Shown piece by piece: positions 17,882-27,299 of a DNA stretch of 64,000 nucleotides. The notes below the pieces were generated by a model. That model was not told the origin of the DNA and did not search any database. It worked only from the letters and a program-made list of their open reading frames with translations. The DNA is from Thalassolituus hydrocarboniclasticus (lineage in GTDB: Bacteria > Pseudomonadota > Gammaproteobacteria > Pseudomonadales > Oceanobacteraceae): positions 1,766,448 to 1,830,447 of the forward strand of contig NZ_CP054475.1 of assembly GCF_025345565.1 (NCBI RefSeq). The letters run 5' to 3'. The translations under genes and the position numbers were made by a program. Every line of letters begins with the position of its first letter. Position 1 is the first letter of the stretch.

Positions 17882-20203
17882 ATGCCTCCGCTTCAGACGG
17901 CTTTTTTGACTAAAAAACGCATTGCCGGTTTTTTATTTTCCTTCTTTGTAGTGCTGATTTTGCTACTGCTGGTCTTGCTTTACAGTGCGCCTTTTTTTGC
18001 TGTCAAAGCTGGCCAGAAATGGTACGGAAGTCAGGGCGCTGGTTATCAGTTAACGGTGTCAGACTGGCATTGGGTGCCGTTTCGCACCGAACTTGAATTA
18101 ACCGGTGTTGAACTGCGCCACCCGCAGACGGATGCGCCGCAAGCAACGACCCGTGTTGAACGGCTGCGATTGAGTTTTGATCCCTGGGCACTGGCTCGTC
18201 AGGAAATTTATATCCGGGATATCAGCCTCGACGGATTACGTTTGAGTGCTGCACTGCGCAATGATGAAGCGTTGCGCCTGTTAATCAGTGGTCTGATGAT
18301 TCCGCTGCAGGCAGATAACAGCGCAGCCGCTGAAACAGAGTCTGCAGCTCAGCAAAGCGAGGCTGTGGATGTTGCGAGTGCGGATATTCAGTCTGCTTCT
18401 GTTCAGACAGAAGAAATCACTCAGGCAGAAGAAAGCACTCAGAAAGAACAACCCTGGCGGCTGCGCCTTGGCCGTTTAACCCTTAACGATGAGATCATTG
18501 ACTGGCAGCAGGATGCACTGACAACACAAGGCCCGGCGAGCCGTGGTCAGCTGCGGATTGCATCATTGCAGGCTGGCCCTTTTGACAGTACCGCCGCAAA
18601 AGCTTTGCCACTGAACCTGACACTGGAACTGACGCAGTTTGAATTAAGCGGCGCGCAACCGGTCAGTCTGCAGCAACCCTTTACCCTGACGCTGGCCGGA
18701 GAGATTCAGCAGGCCTTAACCACACCGCAGTGGATCGGAGATATCAGCCTTGATAATTTGCAGCTGACAGCGGCCGGTGCGCCACCTCTGGCCGTTAAAC
18801 GCTTGCAACTGAGCGGCGTGCAGGCTGGCGCTGATACACAAAGCATTGCAGAGCTGAGTCTTGAGCAATTGCTGCTCGGAGTGGGCGATGCCCCCTTGTT
18901 GAGTCTGGGACATTATCAGGTCAGCGATATTTCGGCATCAGCATCACAGCTGGCAACAGGCCTGCACGAATATGCGGATTTGCAGGTCGCGGTAAAGCGT
19001 CTGGCGGATGGCAGTCTCGACCGCAGTGCGCTGGGCGATGCCGCTGTTGAATCACCGCAGGCAACAACCAATACAGCAGATGCACCGGATAGCTCGGCAA
19101 CAAATAGCGATGCTTCTGCTTCTGAATCAGGGAAAAAGCCGGAAATTGCTGAACCGGATCATTTCCAATTATTTATTGCCGGTATTCAGCAAAGCGGTGA
19201 TAGCAGTGGTGCAGAGATTCACGATGTTTCTGTAAAACCTGCGTATCAGGGCAGGGTGCAGATACGGGAACTGAACATCAGTGAAATATCCGCCACACTG
19301 GCAGCATCGTCTCAGCCGGAGTTAATAAAACCGGTACAGATACATGCGGTATTGTCACTGGATGATTATAACCGTATTGCACTGGATACCAGTCTGACTC
19401 TGGATCACAGTCATGCCCCTGAGATTTATCCGCAGGGCAATGTCACGCTGCGCATCAGCCAGCTGGATATAGTGGCATTTAATGGCTATCTGGCGCAGGC
19501 GATGGGCTATCACCTGGAAAAAGGTATGCTGAATCTGGACGTGGATATGGATATGCAGCAAGCCCAACTGGGTGGCGAAGCGCGGATATTATTGCGTAAT
19601 TCCAGTTTTGTGCCGGAAGATGAAGCAACCATTAAGCGGGTCAGCAAGCAGATTTCCATGCCGGTGGATACTGCGCTGGATTTATTGCGTGACGATAATG
19701 GCAATGTCCGTCTGACCGTACCGGTTTCCGGCGATATGAGCAGCCCGGATTTCGGCTCCGGTGATATTACCGCGCAATTAAGTAAGCTGGCCCTGCAGAG
19801 TGCCGCTCTGCATTATCTGAAGCAAAGCCTGCAGCCTTATGGTTTGTTACTGAGCATCGCCTCCTATGCCGGGTCAGAATTAATGGCGATCCGGCTGGAT
19901 GCTCTGGCGTTTGCTGAGGGGCAGACAGAACTGAATGATGAGCAGATTCCGCATCTGGAAAAAGTCGCACAACTGATGCACGGTAAAACCGGGCTGGAAT
20001 TGCAGGTGTGTCCTTTTGTCAGCAAAACTGAGGCTACGGCTGAGGAAGAGCAGTGGCCGCAACTGGCACGTCAGCGCGGTGCTGTGGTTAAGGCCTGGCT
20101 GGCGCAGAAAACCGATGACAATGATCATTCTCTGGCGCCAAGGGTAACTGTCTGCAAACCGCAGCAGGGGGAAAAAGCGGAAGTGGTACTGGGATTTAAT
20201 TAA
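17882..20203 (+). CDS. DUF748-domain (AsmA-like) envelope protein
   Basis: 773 aa. One N-terminal membrane anchor (about residues 13-38) precedes a large periplasmic region typical of DUF748 proteins. The N-terminal part (VSDWHWVPFRTELELTGVELRHP...RVERLRLSFDPWALARQEIYIRDISLDGLRL) is the AsmA-like beta-rich start. A low-complexity Ala/Glu/Ser/Gln insert lies at ~145-190, another Ser/Ala-rich one at ~395-420, and a TLRISQLDIVAFNGYLAQAMGYHLEKGMLNLDVDM core follows. The C-terminus (LAFAEGQTELNDEQIPHLEKVAQLM, ~676-700) resembles an OmpA-like motif. AsmA-like proteins are thought to move lipids across the periplasm; that role is not established for DUF748. Monocistronic, convergent with the dipeptidase. 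Confidence 0.82.
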   Translation: MPPLQTAFLTKKRIAGFLFSFFVVLILLLLVLLYSAPFFAVKAGQKWYGSQGAGYQLTVSDWHWVPFRTELELTGVELRHPQTDAPQATTRVERLRLSFDPWALARQEIYIRDISLDGLRLSAALRNDEALRLLISGLMIPLQADNSAAAETESAAQQSEAVDVASADIQSASVQTEEITQAEESTQKEQPWRLRLGRLTLNDEIIDWQQDALTTQGPASRGQLRIASLQAGPFDSTAAKALPLNLTLELTQFELSGAQPVSLQQPFTLTLAGEIQQALTTPQWIGDISLDNLQLTAAGAPPLAVKRLQLSGVQAGADTQSIAELSLEQLLLGVGDAPLLSLGHYQVSDISASASQLATGLHEYADLQVAVKRLADGSLDRSALGDAAVESPQATTNTADAPDSSATNSDASASESGKKPEIAEPDHFQLFIAGIQQSGDSSGAEIHDVSVKPAYQGRVQIRELNISEISATLAASSQPELIKPVQIHAVLSLDDYNRIALDTSLTLDHSHAPEIYPQGNVTLRISQLDIVAFNGYLAQAMGYHLEKGMLNLDVDMDMQQAQLGGEARILLRNSSFVPEDEATIKRVSKQISMPVDTALDLLRDDNGNVRLTVPVSGDMSSPDFGSGDITAQLSKLALQSAALHYLKQSLQPYGLLLSIASYAGSELMAIRLDALAFAEGQTELNDEQIPHLEKVAQLMHGKTGLELQVCPFVSKTEATAEEEQWPQLARQRGAVVKAWLAQKTDDNDHSLAPRVTVCKPQQGEKAEVVLGFN

Positions 20204-20251
20204 AGCCAGATTGAGCGCTTATTAAATCCTGAACAGCGGGGTTCTGCCGGG

Positions 20252-21418
20252 TCAGGGCAGAATCTGCAGCAGAACCCGCAGCATATTACCGCCCATGACT
20301 TTGTGGATTTCCTGCTTACTGAATCCCTGACGCAGCATCTCGTGGGTTAATGCTGCAAGCTCAGAGGTATCGAATTGTGTGGCAACAGCGCCGTCAAAAT
20401 CTGAGCCCAGTGACACATGATCTTCACCAAGTAAGTCGATGGCGCTGCGGATGGTTCTGGCAATGCCGGCCGGGGTGTCGTCGCAGGTGACATCTTTCCA
20501 GTAACCGATACCGATCACGCCACCGGTGGCCGCAATCTGTTTCATCAGCGCGTCAGGGAAATTCCGTTTTACCTGACAGTGCGAAAAAATACCGCTGTGG
20601 CTGACAACCAATGGTTGTGCTGTGATGGCCAGTACGTCTTTCACCACCTGGGGGGAGGAATGTGCGAGGTCGATAATCATGTTTTTTTCAGCCGCCCGGA
20701 GCACCACCTTGCGGCCAAACGGCGTCAGCCCGGCATTGGATGTGCCATGCAATGAACCACCCAGTTCGTTATCAAAAAAATGCTGCAGACCGATCAGGCG
20801 ATAACCGGCATTGTAGAGTTTATCCAGATTTTCGATGTTACCTTCCAGCGGATGTCCGCCTTCCATGCCCATTAATGCCCCGATCAGAGGTTTCCCCTGT
20901 TCGCGCGCGCTGACAACGGCTTTTATATCGGCCGCCGTGCGGATTAATGTCAGTTGCTCCGGTGCTTTGTCGGCATAATTTTTCAGGCGCGTTACCTGAT
21001 ACAGCGCACGCTCATACAAACTGCTCCAGCTGGCAACAGGCCAGGTCTGGGCAATGGCGAGCGGGGTAATATTATCGGCGGCGTCCTTGCTGTTGGCGTG
21101 GTAGTTCTGACCGCTGGGGCTTTTGGTAACCGCGGTAAATACCTGCAGGGCAACATTACCCTCGCGCAGCCGGGGAAAATCAACCTGACCGTAATCGCTG
21201 CGTTGCAGCAGGTTTCTGTCCCACAACAGGGAATCGGCATGCCAGTCGCCAATCAACAGCGTCTGATGCAGTGCACGGGCTTCCGCAGAGACAGGCCAGG
21301 GTTTGTGGCTTTTTACGCTGTTCATGCCTTTTTCTACCTGCGCAGGCACGAAAATGCGTGCTGCGATTAAGGCCAGAATTAAAAGGATGAATAATACGTA
21401 CAGTATTTTGCGCAGCAC
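20252..21418 (-). CDS. Membrane dipeptidase, peptidase M19 family
   Basis: 388 aa with an N-terminal membrane anchor (about residues 3-24). It shows the amidohydrolase zinc ligands of M19 renal-dipeptidase-like enzymes: DWHADSLLWDR (H60, D62), MGMEGGHPLEG with the bridging Glu, IDLAHSS and VVSHSG histidines, and LGSDFDGAV with the catalytic Asp. The C-terminal VMGGNMLRVL fits the family. Length is usual. It probably hydrolyses dipeptides, possibly D-amino-acid-containing, on the periplasmic side. It is 38 nt downstream of the PrcB-like lipoprotein gene and may be cotranscribed with it. Confidence 0.9.
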   Translation of the reverse strand: MLRKILYVLFILLILALIAARIFVPAQVEKGMNSVKSHKPWPVSAEARALHQTLLIGDWHADSLLWDRNLLQRSDYGQVDFPRLREGNVALQVFTAVTKSPSGQNYHANSKDAADNITPLAIAQTWPVASWSSLYERALYQVTRLKNYADKAPEQLTLIRTAADIKAVVSAREQGKPLIGALMGMEGGHPLEGNIENLDKLYNAGYRLIGLQHFFDNELGGSLHGTSNAGLTPFGRKVVLRAAEKNMIIDLAHSSPQVVKDVLAITAQPLVVSHSGIFSHCQVKRNFPDALMKQIAATGGVIGIGYWKDVTCDDTPAGIARTIRSAIDLLGEDHVSLGSDFDGAVATQFDTSELAALTHEMLRQGFSKQEIHKVMGGNMLRVLLQILP

Positions 21419-21456
21419 GGGAGGCCCCTGATCTGTCCGGTGAATGATGCTACAGG

Positions 21457-21939
21457 TTATTGGCTGCAGGTCGCGGCGGCAATAGCTTCCTGAATAACGA
21501 TTTCTTTCAGGCTTTTAATGGCTTCAAAGCGGTATGGATTGGTTTGTGCGCCGTCATAGTTACAACCTTTTCCGGGTGTCAGCTGAGTAAATTCAACCAC
21601 TACATGATCAGCCTGCTCCAGCACGTCATCGATACGGATACCGTAACCGCCATTCGGGCGGATACCGAGGTCGATCAGCACAATCTGGTACTGGTTAAAG
21701 TCAACATCTTTGCTGCTTTCCGCGGAGTAGTCTGCCAGCACTTCACGATAATCATCGGCATTATTCAGTATACGGATGGTTTTAATTTCGCTGCCGCTGC
21801 CAATGGTCTGCAGCCCCTGATGCAGGGTCGTGTGGGAAAGACGGTTTTCTGCTTCCTGATCGGTAGCGACGCAACCGAATAATAAAACAGAGGCACTGAT
21901 CAGCAGGGCTTTCACAGGCAGCAGATGATTACGTGTCAT
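21457..21939 (-). CDS. PrcB-like lipoprotein
   Basis: 160 aa. The N-terminal signal peptide ends in SVLLFGC, a lipobox with Cys about 23 residues in, so the mature protein should be lipid-anchored. The C-terminal half (IRPNGGYGIRIDDVLEQADHVVVEFTQLTPGKGCNYDGAQTNPYRF) matches the PrcB C-terminal domain pattern of a GGY...PGxGC...YP-type core. The ATG at 21939 is preferred to an upstream in-frame start at 22035 because AAGGA lies 7 nt before it and a signal peptide follows directly. The role of PrcB-like lipoproteins outside spirochaetes is unclear. Confidence 0.72.
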   Translation of the reverse strand: MTRNHLLPVKALLISASVLLFGCVATDQEAENRLSHTTLHQGLQTIGSGSEIKTIRILNNADDYREVLADYSAESSKDVDFNQYQIVLIDLGIRPNGGYGIRIDDVLEQADHVVVEFTQLTPGKGCNYDGAQTNPYRFEAIKSLKEIVIQEAIAAATCSQ

Positions 21940-22123
21940 AACATGGTCCTTACATAACGGGAATAAAAATCTTCCGGTGTTTACCGGATGAAAGAATAAT
22001 GCGCGTAGCATGAAGGGGATGGCCTTTATGAACAACGTCGGCTATGTAAAACCCGTGTAATTCTGTTTTATACACGCCGCTAACAAACAGATCGCCAGTA
22101 ATCCGTGTGGGAAATTCTGCCAA

Positions 22124-22153
22124 TAAAAAAAGCGCCCGCAGGCGCTTTTTTTA
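22124..22153 (-). terminator. Bidirectional terminator of the single-chain carboxylase gene
   Basis: Stem AGCGCC / GGCGCT with loop CGCA is flanked by an A-run on the left and a T-run on the right. It works on the minus strand 20-45 nt after the carboxylase stop codon and has the right form for plus-strand readthrough as well. Confidence 0.9.
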
Positions 22154-22171
22154 TTGCTCAGCCAGAGTCAC

Positions 22172-25100
22172 TCAGGCTGCGTTTTCGCTGTCGCTGACCG
22201 GTTTTACCACGAACAGTAAATCGCCCTGGTTAACCTGCTGGCCATCAGAGTTCATGATACGGGTGACCTTGAACTTCTGGTTAGCCGGATAGAGTTCAGT
22301 TCCGGAACGGTTGAACTGTTTCAGGCTCAGCGGAGTGAACATTTTCATGGCTTCCATCAGACACAGGGTCTGATCAACACCGATGATATCGCCTTCTTTG
22401 ACAAAGGCCGGTTCACTTGGCGATGACGATCCGTAGAAAATACTGGTCGATGGCGACAGTACTTTCAGCTCGTCGGAACCTTCGATCTTCAGTGCCGCCG
22501 CATCCACCGCGTTGGCGCTCATATCGGCCGCGTCTTCAATATCTTTGATCAGCGCATCGACATCGATACGGTCAAGGAATTGCGGCAGATAGGTGGTGTC
22601 GTAGACACCGTCCTGGAAGACTTTGTCGTCCAGCACGCGCTTGAGCAGCGGGATATTGGTGCACACGCCGGTAATGCGTACGCGTTCCAGATATTCACGC
22701 ATCTTGGCGATGGTGTCGTTGCGGTCTTTACCGTAACAGATAATCTGCACCACCATGCTGTCGTAGAACGGCGATACCTGTTTGCCAGGTGCGGCCATCG
22801 CAATCAGCTCGATGTAGTCTTCTTCCGGCAGCACGCAGTCGCGGATCAGGCCTGGTGTTGGTACGAACTCAACATCATCACCCTTACGCACGGCTTTCTC
22901 AGCGTTCACGCGCACTTCAATGGCATAACCCTTGGATACCGGCTTCAGGTCAGCAATGCTGTCGCCTTCGGCAATGCGGAACTGGGTGCTGACGATATCA
23001 ATACCGGACACCAGTTCCGTCACCGGATGCTCTACCTGCAGACGGGTGTTCATCTCCATGAAGTAGATGGTGTTGGCGTGCAGGTCGAAAATAAATTCAA
23101 CCGTACCGGCACCGACGTATTTCACCGCATCCGCCAGTTTGGCCGCAAAATCGTAGGCCGCCTGTTCCAGGTCACGCGGCAGCATGGTGGAACCGGATTC
23201 CTCGAAGATTTTCTGGTTGTTACGCTGCACTGAGCAGTCACGCAGACCGAGAATCTTGGTGTTGCCATGGCTGTCACGTAATACCTGTACTTCGATATGA
23301 CGCAGGGAGGTTACGTATTTTTCCAGATACACGTCGCCGTTACCGAAAGCAGCTTTGGCCTCAGTCGAAATCTGGTGGAACAGGGCGTGGATTTTATCCG
23401 GCGAATGCACCACCTGAATGCCTTTACCGCCACCACCGTGTACCGCTTTCAGCAGCACCGGATAACCGATTTCATCGGCTACCGCAGCGGCATTGGCGGA
23501 ACTGGTCAGAATGCCGTGGGAGCCCGGTACAACCGGCACATTCACACGCATCGCGGTGTTAATGGCGTTGGATTTGTTGCCCATGGTTTCCATCGAGGAA
23601 ACCGGCGGTCCGACAAAGTTAATGTCGTGGTTACCACAGAGGGCGGCAAACTGGCTGCTTTCCGACAGGAAGCCGATACCCGGGTGCAGCGCATCCACGT
23701 TTTCGTGGTGGGCGATACGCAGTACCGATTTGGCGTTCAGATAGCTTTCGTCCGGCGTATTACCGCCGATACAGACCACACGGTCTTCAGGTCCGAGCAT
23801 ATCCACCGGAACTGATTCCATATCCGGGTCGGACGCAATCAGGATGACCTTGATATCGTTTTCCTGTGCCTTGCGGATCAGTTTTACCGCAGTACAGCCA
23901 CGGGCGTGGATCAGCACCTTGTCGATCTTGCCGTATTTCTTCAGTTTGCTGGCATTGGCGCCGGTATCCGGAGCCATGCGCTCTGCCGTGACATAGCCCT
24001 GCAGCACGCGGTCGAGAACGTCATCGACGCTGAAGCGGGCAACCGGCATATCCGGGTCGATGGCACGCAGACGGTCGTCCAGATCGTCAAAGAACGGGTG
24101 GCTGACCAGACCGTCCATCGACTTAGGCGATACCGACAGGTAGTTCGACAGGGTGCAGGTACTTGGCAGATAGCTTGGCACTACGATCTGGCCGGCAAAC
24201 GGCATATTGGTGCCGGAGAAGTAGTAGGTCTGTGCCAGCGGGTGAGTCACAAAACTCGCCTGCGCACCACCGGTACAGTCACCGAAACCGAAGATTACGA
24301 TCGGCAGATCGTTGTCGCGTACGAAACGGGTAATACGGTCGTTAACCACGGCCATAGAGAACAGGGCAGCTGCACCTTCTTTGGTCTGCATACCGCCGGA
24401 GGAAACAAAGCACACGATCGGCAATTGCAGACGCGCACATTCCACCATCAGCTTACAGAACTTCTCAGCGGAGGCCATATCGAAGGCGCCGGCCTGGAAG
24501 TCGAGGTTGGAAACCAGCGCACCGACCTGTTGCTCACGTTCACCGATTTTGATGGTACCGATGCCGGTTACGACGCCGCATGGCTTGATATCTTTTTTCA
24601 GCGCACCTTCGATTGAGCTGCGGAAGCCCGGGAAGGCCACCGGATCGGCGGACATCAGACTGGCGTTAAGCTCTTCAAAATCGTTGAAGAAACGGTCAAT
24701 GATGGCCTGTGCCGAGGTCTTCTTCTGACGTTTGGTATCGTCCAGAACCTGCTGAATCAGCAGATCGTGGTAAGCCATGGTCAGACGGTTCCAGAAATCC
24801 TTACGGCGACCGATAGAGACCGGGTTGATACGGCCGTTATAGGTCTTACCATCCTGCTCGGCTTCATGATATTCCGGCAGCAGTTTTTCAAAAATAAAGG
24901 TGATCACCACAAACAGGGTGTCGGACAGACGCGGGAAGGCCAGCTTTTTCCATTCTTCAACCGACTTCAGGAAGTCACCACGCTGATTGCTCTTGATAAA
25001 GTAGCTCAGCCAGTGGTTAAAGGATTCGCGCTCCTGTGCGGTATAACTGTCGCCTTCGGTGGCTTCGGCCAGAGATTTCTCCAGCAGGGTTTTCACCGAG

Positions 25101-27094
25101 TCGCGGGACAGCGAACGGTCTTCGTTCGCTTCTTTCGCCACACCCACCAGATTGTTGATGAAGTTGTCGTACAGCTGACCAAACACCAGCATGTTCTGAC
25201 ACACCTGGCTGAACTCGTAACGCAGTTCGTCGTGCAGGATGGCATCCAGAATGGTGATATCCGGGTGTGCCGGGTTCTGAATGTTTTCCTGACGGAACTG
25301 AATGTAAGGGGCCAGCGCTTCTTCAATGATGCGACGGTTGGCTTCAACCTTGATGCTGGCAATGGAATTGGCCAGTGCTTCAGTACGGGTAGAGAGTTTT
25401 AAATCCGCACGGATATGATCCGGAATCAGATCGTCTTTCAGAATGCTGTTCAGAGCGGTTGCCAGCGACTGCTTCAGCGCGCCCTTGGACTTTTCCTTGG
25501 CCAGGCCCTGAGTCAGTTCCTGACGGGTTTCGTGCGGCAGTTGTTCGCGAATGTAAGCCGCCAGCGGATGCGGATTCTTTTCTACGAACTCAGCCACGGC
25601 AACAGCATCAAGGATGTCATTGGCGCGCAGCAGGAAACGGCTCTGCTTATAGTCTTCGAGGTAATCCATCAGTCCCTGGAAGTTAACCGAGGCATCGGAT
25701 TTCCAGCGGTTGAACAGATACAGGCCAAGGTTGAAGCACAGCTCCTGCTTGGCTTTTAAGTAATTGTTCTTGGGCTCACCGAAGAACAGACGGGCGATGG
25801 TGCTGCGGCTCTCGTCACGGTCTTCGTATTTGCTCCAGAAGTTTTTCCAGCTCTTGTGCAGGTTGTCGTCGTAGACGATTTTTTCCGGAGCCTGCAGCCA
25901 GTTCTGGAATTTGCGCTTGGATTCACGCTGCAGACGGGACTGCAGCTGGCCTTCCGGCACCTCTTTTTCTGCCAGGCGGCCATAATTTTCCAGCGAGGTG
26001 GAGTGAATACGGCGGCGCAGGGTGAGGTAGCGGGTATAGCGGTAGGTCAGACCGAACAGGTTGATGTGCTCGGTTGGTGTCTGTGCCAGGAAGAAGTTGG
26101 AGTCTTTCTGCAGTTTTTCCAGTTTTTCCGATGGGCGCAGGAAACGTTCAACACTGCGCTGATAATGATCCATCAGATATTGGCTGTGACGGGCAAATTC
26201 GGCGGCACTGGCTTCGATGGATTCGATGCCGGTGGTGATGGCCTGATGCAGATTAAAACGCTTTTCGTCGGCGTCGGTCGGGGCGTAATCGATGATGCCA
26301 TCGATGATGCCGGCTTCACGTAACTCAAAACCGGATACACCCACGTATTTGGCACATTCCTGCCAGGACAGGTTGTATTTGCGTGCAATCGAGGCCAGAC
26401 CCTGCGGCTGAATGGTGTTGAAAATACCATCACGGACGCTCAGCAGAATATTGGTGGTGGCCAGCGGGATCGCACCACCGGAGTAGCCGGCACCCCAGAT
26501 AATACCGAGGGTTGGCACATCATTATTGGCCATTTCGGTAATCAGGTGAGAGATGCTGTGCGCCTGGTTACCGGCGTTGGCAACTTCACCGGCGTCCGCT
26601 CCCGGAGTATCGATAAAGGTAACAATCGGCATCGCGCGACGGGCAAAGGCACGGGCCTGCTGGGCAGCGCGGTTGTGATGCTGCGGGCCCCAGACACCAT
26701 TGGCGTGCTCGCGGTTCTGGCAAATAAAGCCAATGCGGCGCACATGGCCGCCAAAGTCCATGTCGGCTTCGGCGCAGTACAGCGGACCGTCTTCTACCTC
26801 GGTAATAACCCGCAGCACCAGATGTTGCACGACGGCTTTGCTGCCCATGCGGCTGCTGCTTTCGCTCGGAGTGACAATCTGTTCGATATAACTGTCGATA
26901 TTCAGGCCGCGCAGACGTTCAAGTTCGGCCTCGCAGCGTTCCGGAGAGATCAGCCCTTTAACACTCTGATCAACGGCGTTGTCTTCATATTCCGGAAACA
27001 GGGAGAAATCGGCAGACAGCTGTTCTGCTTTCTGGAACAGCTGGTCGATATGTTTGGATACGGCGTTTCCTGTTGAAACCTGTTGCTCTGTCAT
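22172..27094 (-). CDS. Single-chain biotin-dependent acyl-CoA carboxylase (CT, BC and BCCP fused)
   Basis: 1640 aa. Domains in order: CT-alpha-like (~90-310; FIDTPGADAG at 160-169, GAGYSGGA at 201-208), a ~500-aa linker with no recognised motif, CT-beta-like (~840-1040; FVSSGGMQTKEGAAALFSM, GDCTGGAQASF), biotin carboxylase (~1057-1500; ATP-grasp KAVHGGGGKGIQVV, EMNTRLQVEHPVTE) and biotin carrier (~1555-1625; LMEAMKMF, biotinyl-Lys near 1584). All steps of acyl-CoA carboxylation thus lie in one chain, unlike the four-subunit AccABCD or two-subunit PCC/MCC forms. The ATG at 27094 is chosen because upstream codons do not resemble the family. The substrate is unknown; the neighbouring fabB suggests acetyl-CoA/malonyl-CoA or a longer acyl-CoA. 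Confidence 0.88.
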   Translation of the reverse strand: MTEQQVSTGNAVSKHIDQLFQKAEQLSADFSLFPEYEDNAVDQSVKGLISPERCEAELERLRGLNIDSYIEQIVTPSESSSRMGSKAVVQHLVLRVITEVEDGPLYCAEADMDFGGHVRRIGFICQNREHANGVWGPQHHNRAAQQARAFARRAMPIVTFIDTPGADAGEVANAGNQAHSISHLITEMANNDVPTLGIIWGAGYSGGAIPLATTNILLSVRDGIFNTIQPQGLASIARKYNLSWQECAKYVGVSGFELREAGIIDGIIDYAPTDADEKRFNLHQAITTGIESIEASAAEFARHSQYLMDHYQRSVERFLRPSEKLEKLQKDSNFFLAQTPTEHINLFGLTYRYTRYLTLRRRIHSTSLENYGRLAEKEVPEGQLQSRLQRESKRKFQNWLQAPEKIVYDDNLHKSWKNFWSKYEDRDESRSTIARLFFGEPKNNYLKAKQELCFNLGLYLFNRWKSDASVNFQGLMDYLEDYKQSRFLLRANDILDAVAVAEFVEKNPHPLAAYIREQLPHETRQELTQGLAKEKSKGALKQSLATALNSILKDDLIPDHIRADLKLSTRTEALANSIASIKVEANRRIIEEALAPYIQFRQENIQNPAHPDITILDAILHDELRYEFSQVCQNMLVFGQLYDNFINNLVGVAKEANEDRSLSRDSVKTLLEKSLAEATEGDSYTAQERESFNHWLSYFIKSNQRGDFLKSVEEWKKLAFPRLSDTLFVVITFIFEKLLPEYHEAEQDGKTYNGRINPVSIGRRKDFWNRLTMAYHDLLIQQVLDDTKRQKKTSAQAIIDRFFNDFEELNASLMSADPVAFPGFRSSIEGALKKDIKPCGVVTGIGTIKIGEREQQVGALVSNLDFQAGAFDMASAEKFCKLMVECARLQLPIVCFVSSGGMQTKEGAAALFSMAVVNDRITRFVRDNDLPIVIFGFGDCTGGAQASFVTHPLAQTYYFSGTNMPFAGQIVVPSYLPSTCTLSNYLSVSPKSMDGLVSHPFFDDLDDRLRAIDPDMPVARFSVDDVLDRVLQGYVTAERMAPDTGANASKLKKYGKIDKVLIHARGCTAVKLIRKAQENDIKVILIASDPDMESVPVDMLGPEDRVVCIGGNTPDESYLNAKSVLRIAHHENVDALHPGIGFLSESSQFAALCGNHDINFVGPPVSSMETMGNKSNAINTAMRVNVPVVPGSHGILTSSANAAAVADEIGYPVLLKAVHGGGGKGIQVVHSPDKIHALFHQISTEAKAAFGNGDVYLEKYVTSLRHIEVQVLRDSHGNTKILGLRDCSVQRNNQKIFEESGSTMLPRDLEQAAYDFAAKLADAVKYVGAGTVEFIFDLHANTIYFMEMNTRLQVEHPVTELVSGIDIVSTQFRIAEGDSIADLKPVSKGYAIEVRVNAEKAVRKGDDVEFVPTPGLIRDCVLPEEDYIELIAMAAPGKQVSPFYDSMVVQIICYGKDRNDTIAKMREYLERVRITGVCTNIPLLKRVLDDKVFQDGVYDTTYLPQFLDRIDVDALIKDIEDAADMSANAVDAAALKIEGSDELKVLSPSTSIFYGSSSPSEPAFVKEGDIIGVDQTLCLMEAMKMFTPLSLKQFNRSGTELYPANQKFKVTRIMNSDGQQVNQGDLLFVVKPVSDSENAA

Positions 27095-27299
27095 CGTTAC
27101 TACATTCCATAATGTGCCGATATTCAATCGGGCCGGCCTGAATCGGATGTCGCGGAACCAGCCCATCATGCCTCTGTAAAACTGCCGCCACAGCCAGAAA
27201 ACTGACCGTGTGCGGATTAACAGGGGGCATTAGTAAAACCTAAAAAGTCTTTCTTGAATATCACTAATAACCAGTAAAAGCGACTCAGTACACGTTTTT

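Noticed and set aside
20225-20285. Inverted repeat CGGGGTTCTGC / GCAGAACCCG near the end of the dipeptidase gene
   Set aside because: It overlaps the M19 coding end, contains an unpaired base and has no T-run, so a terminator call between the convergent genes is not supported.
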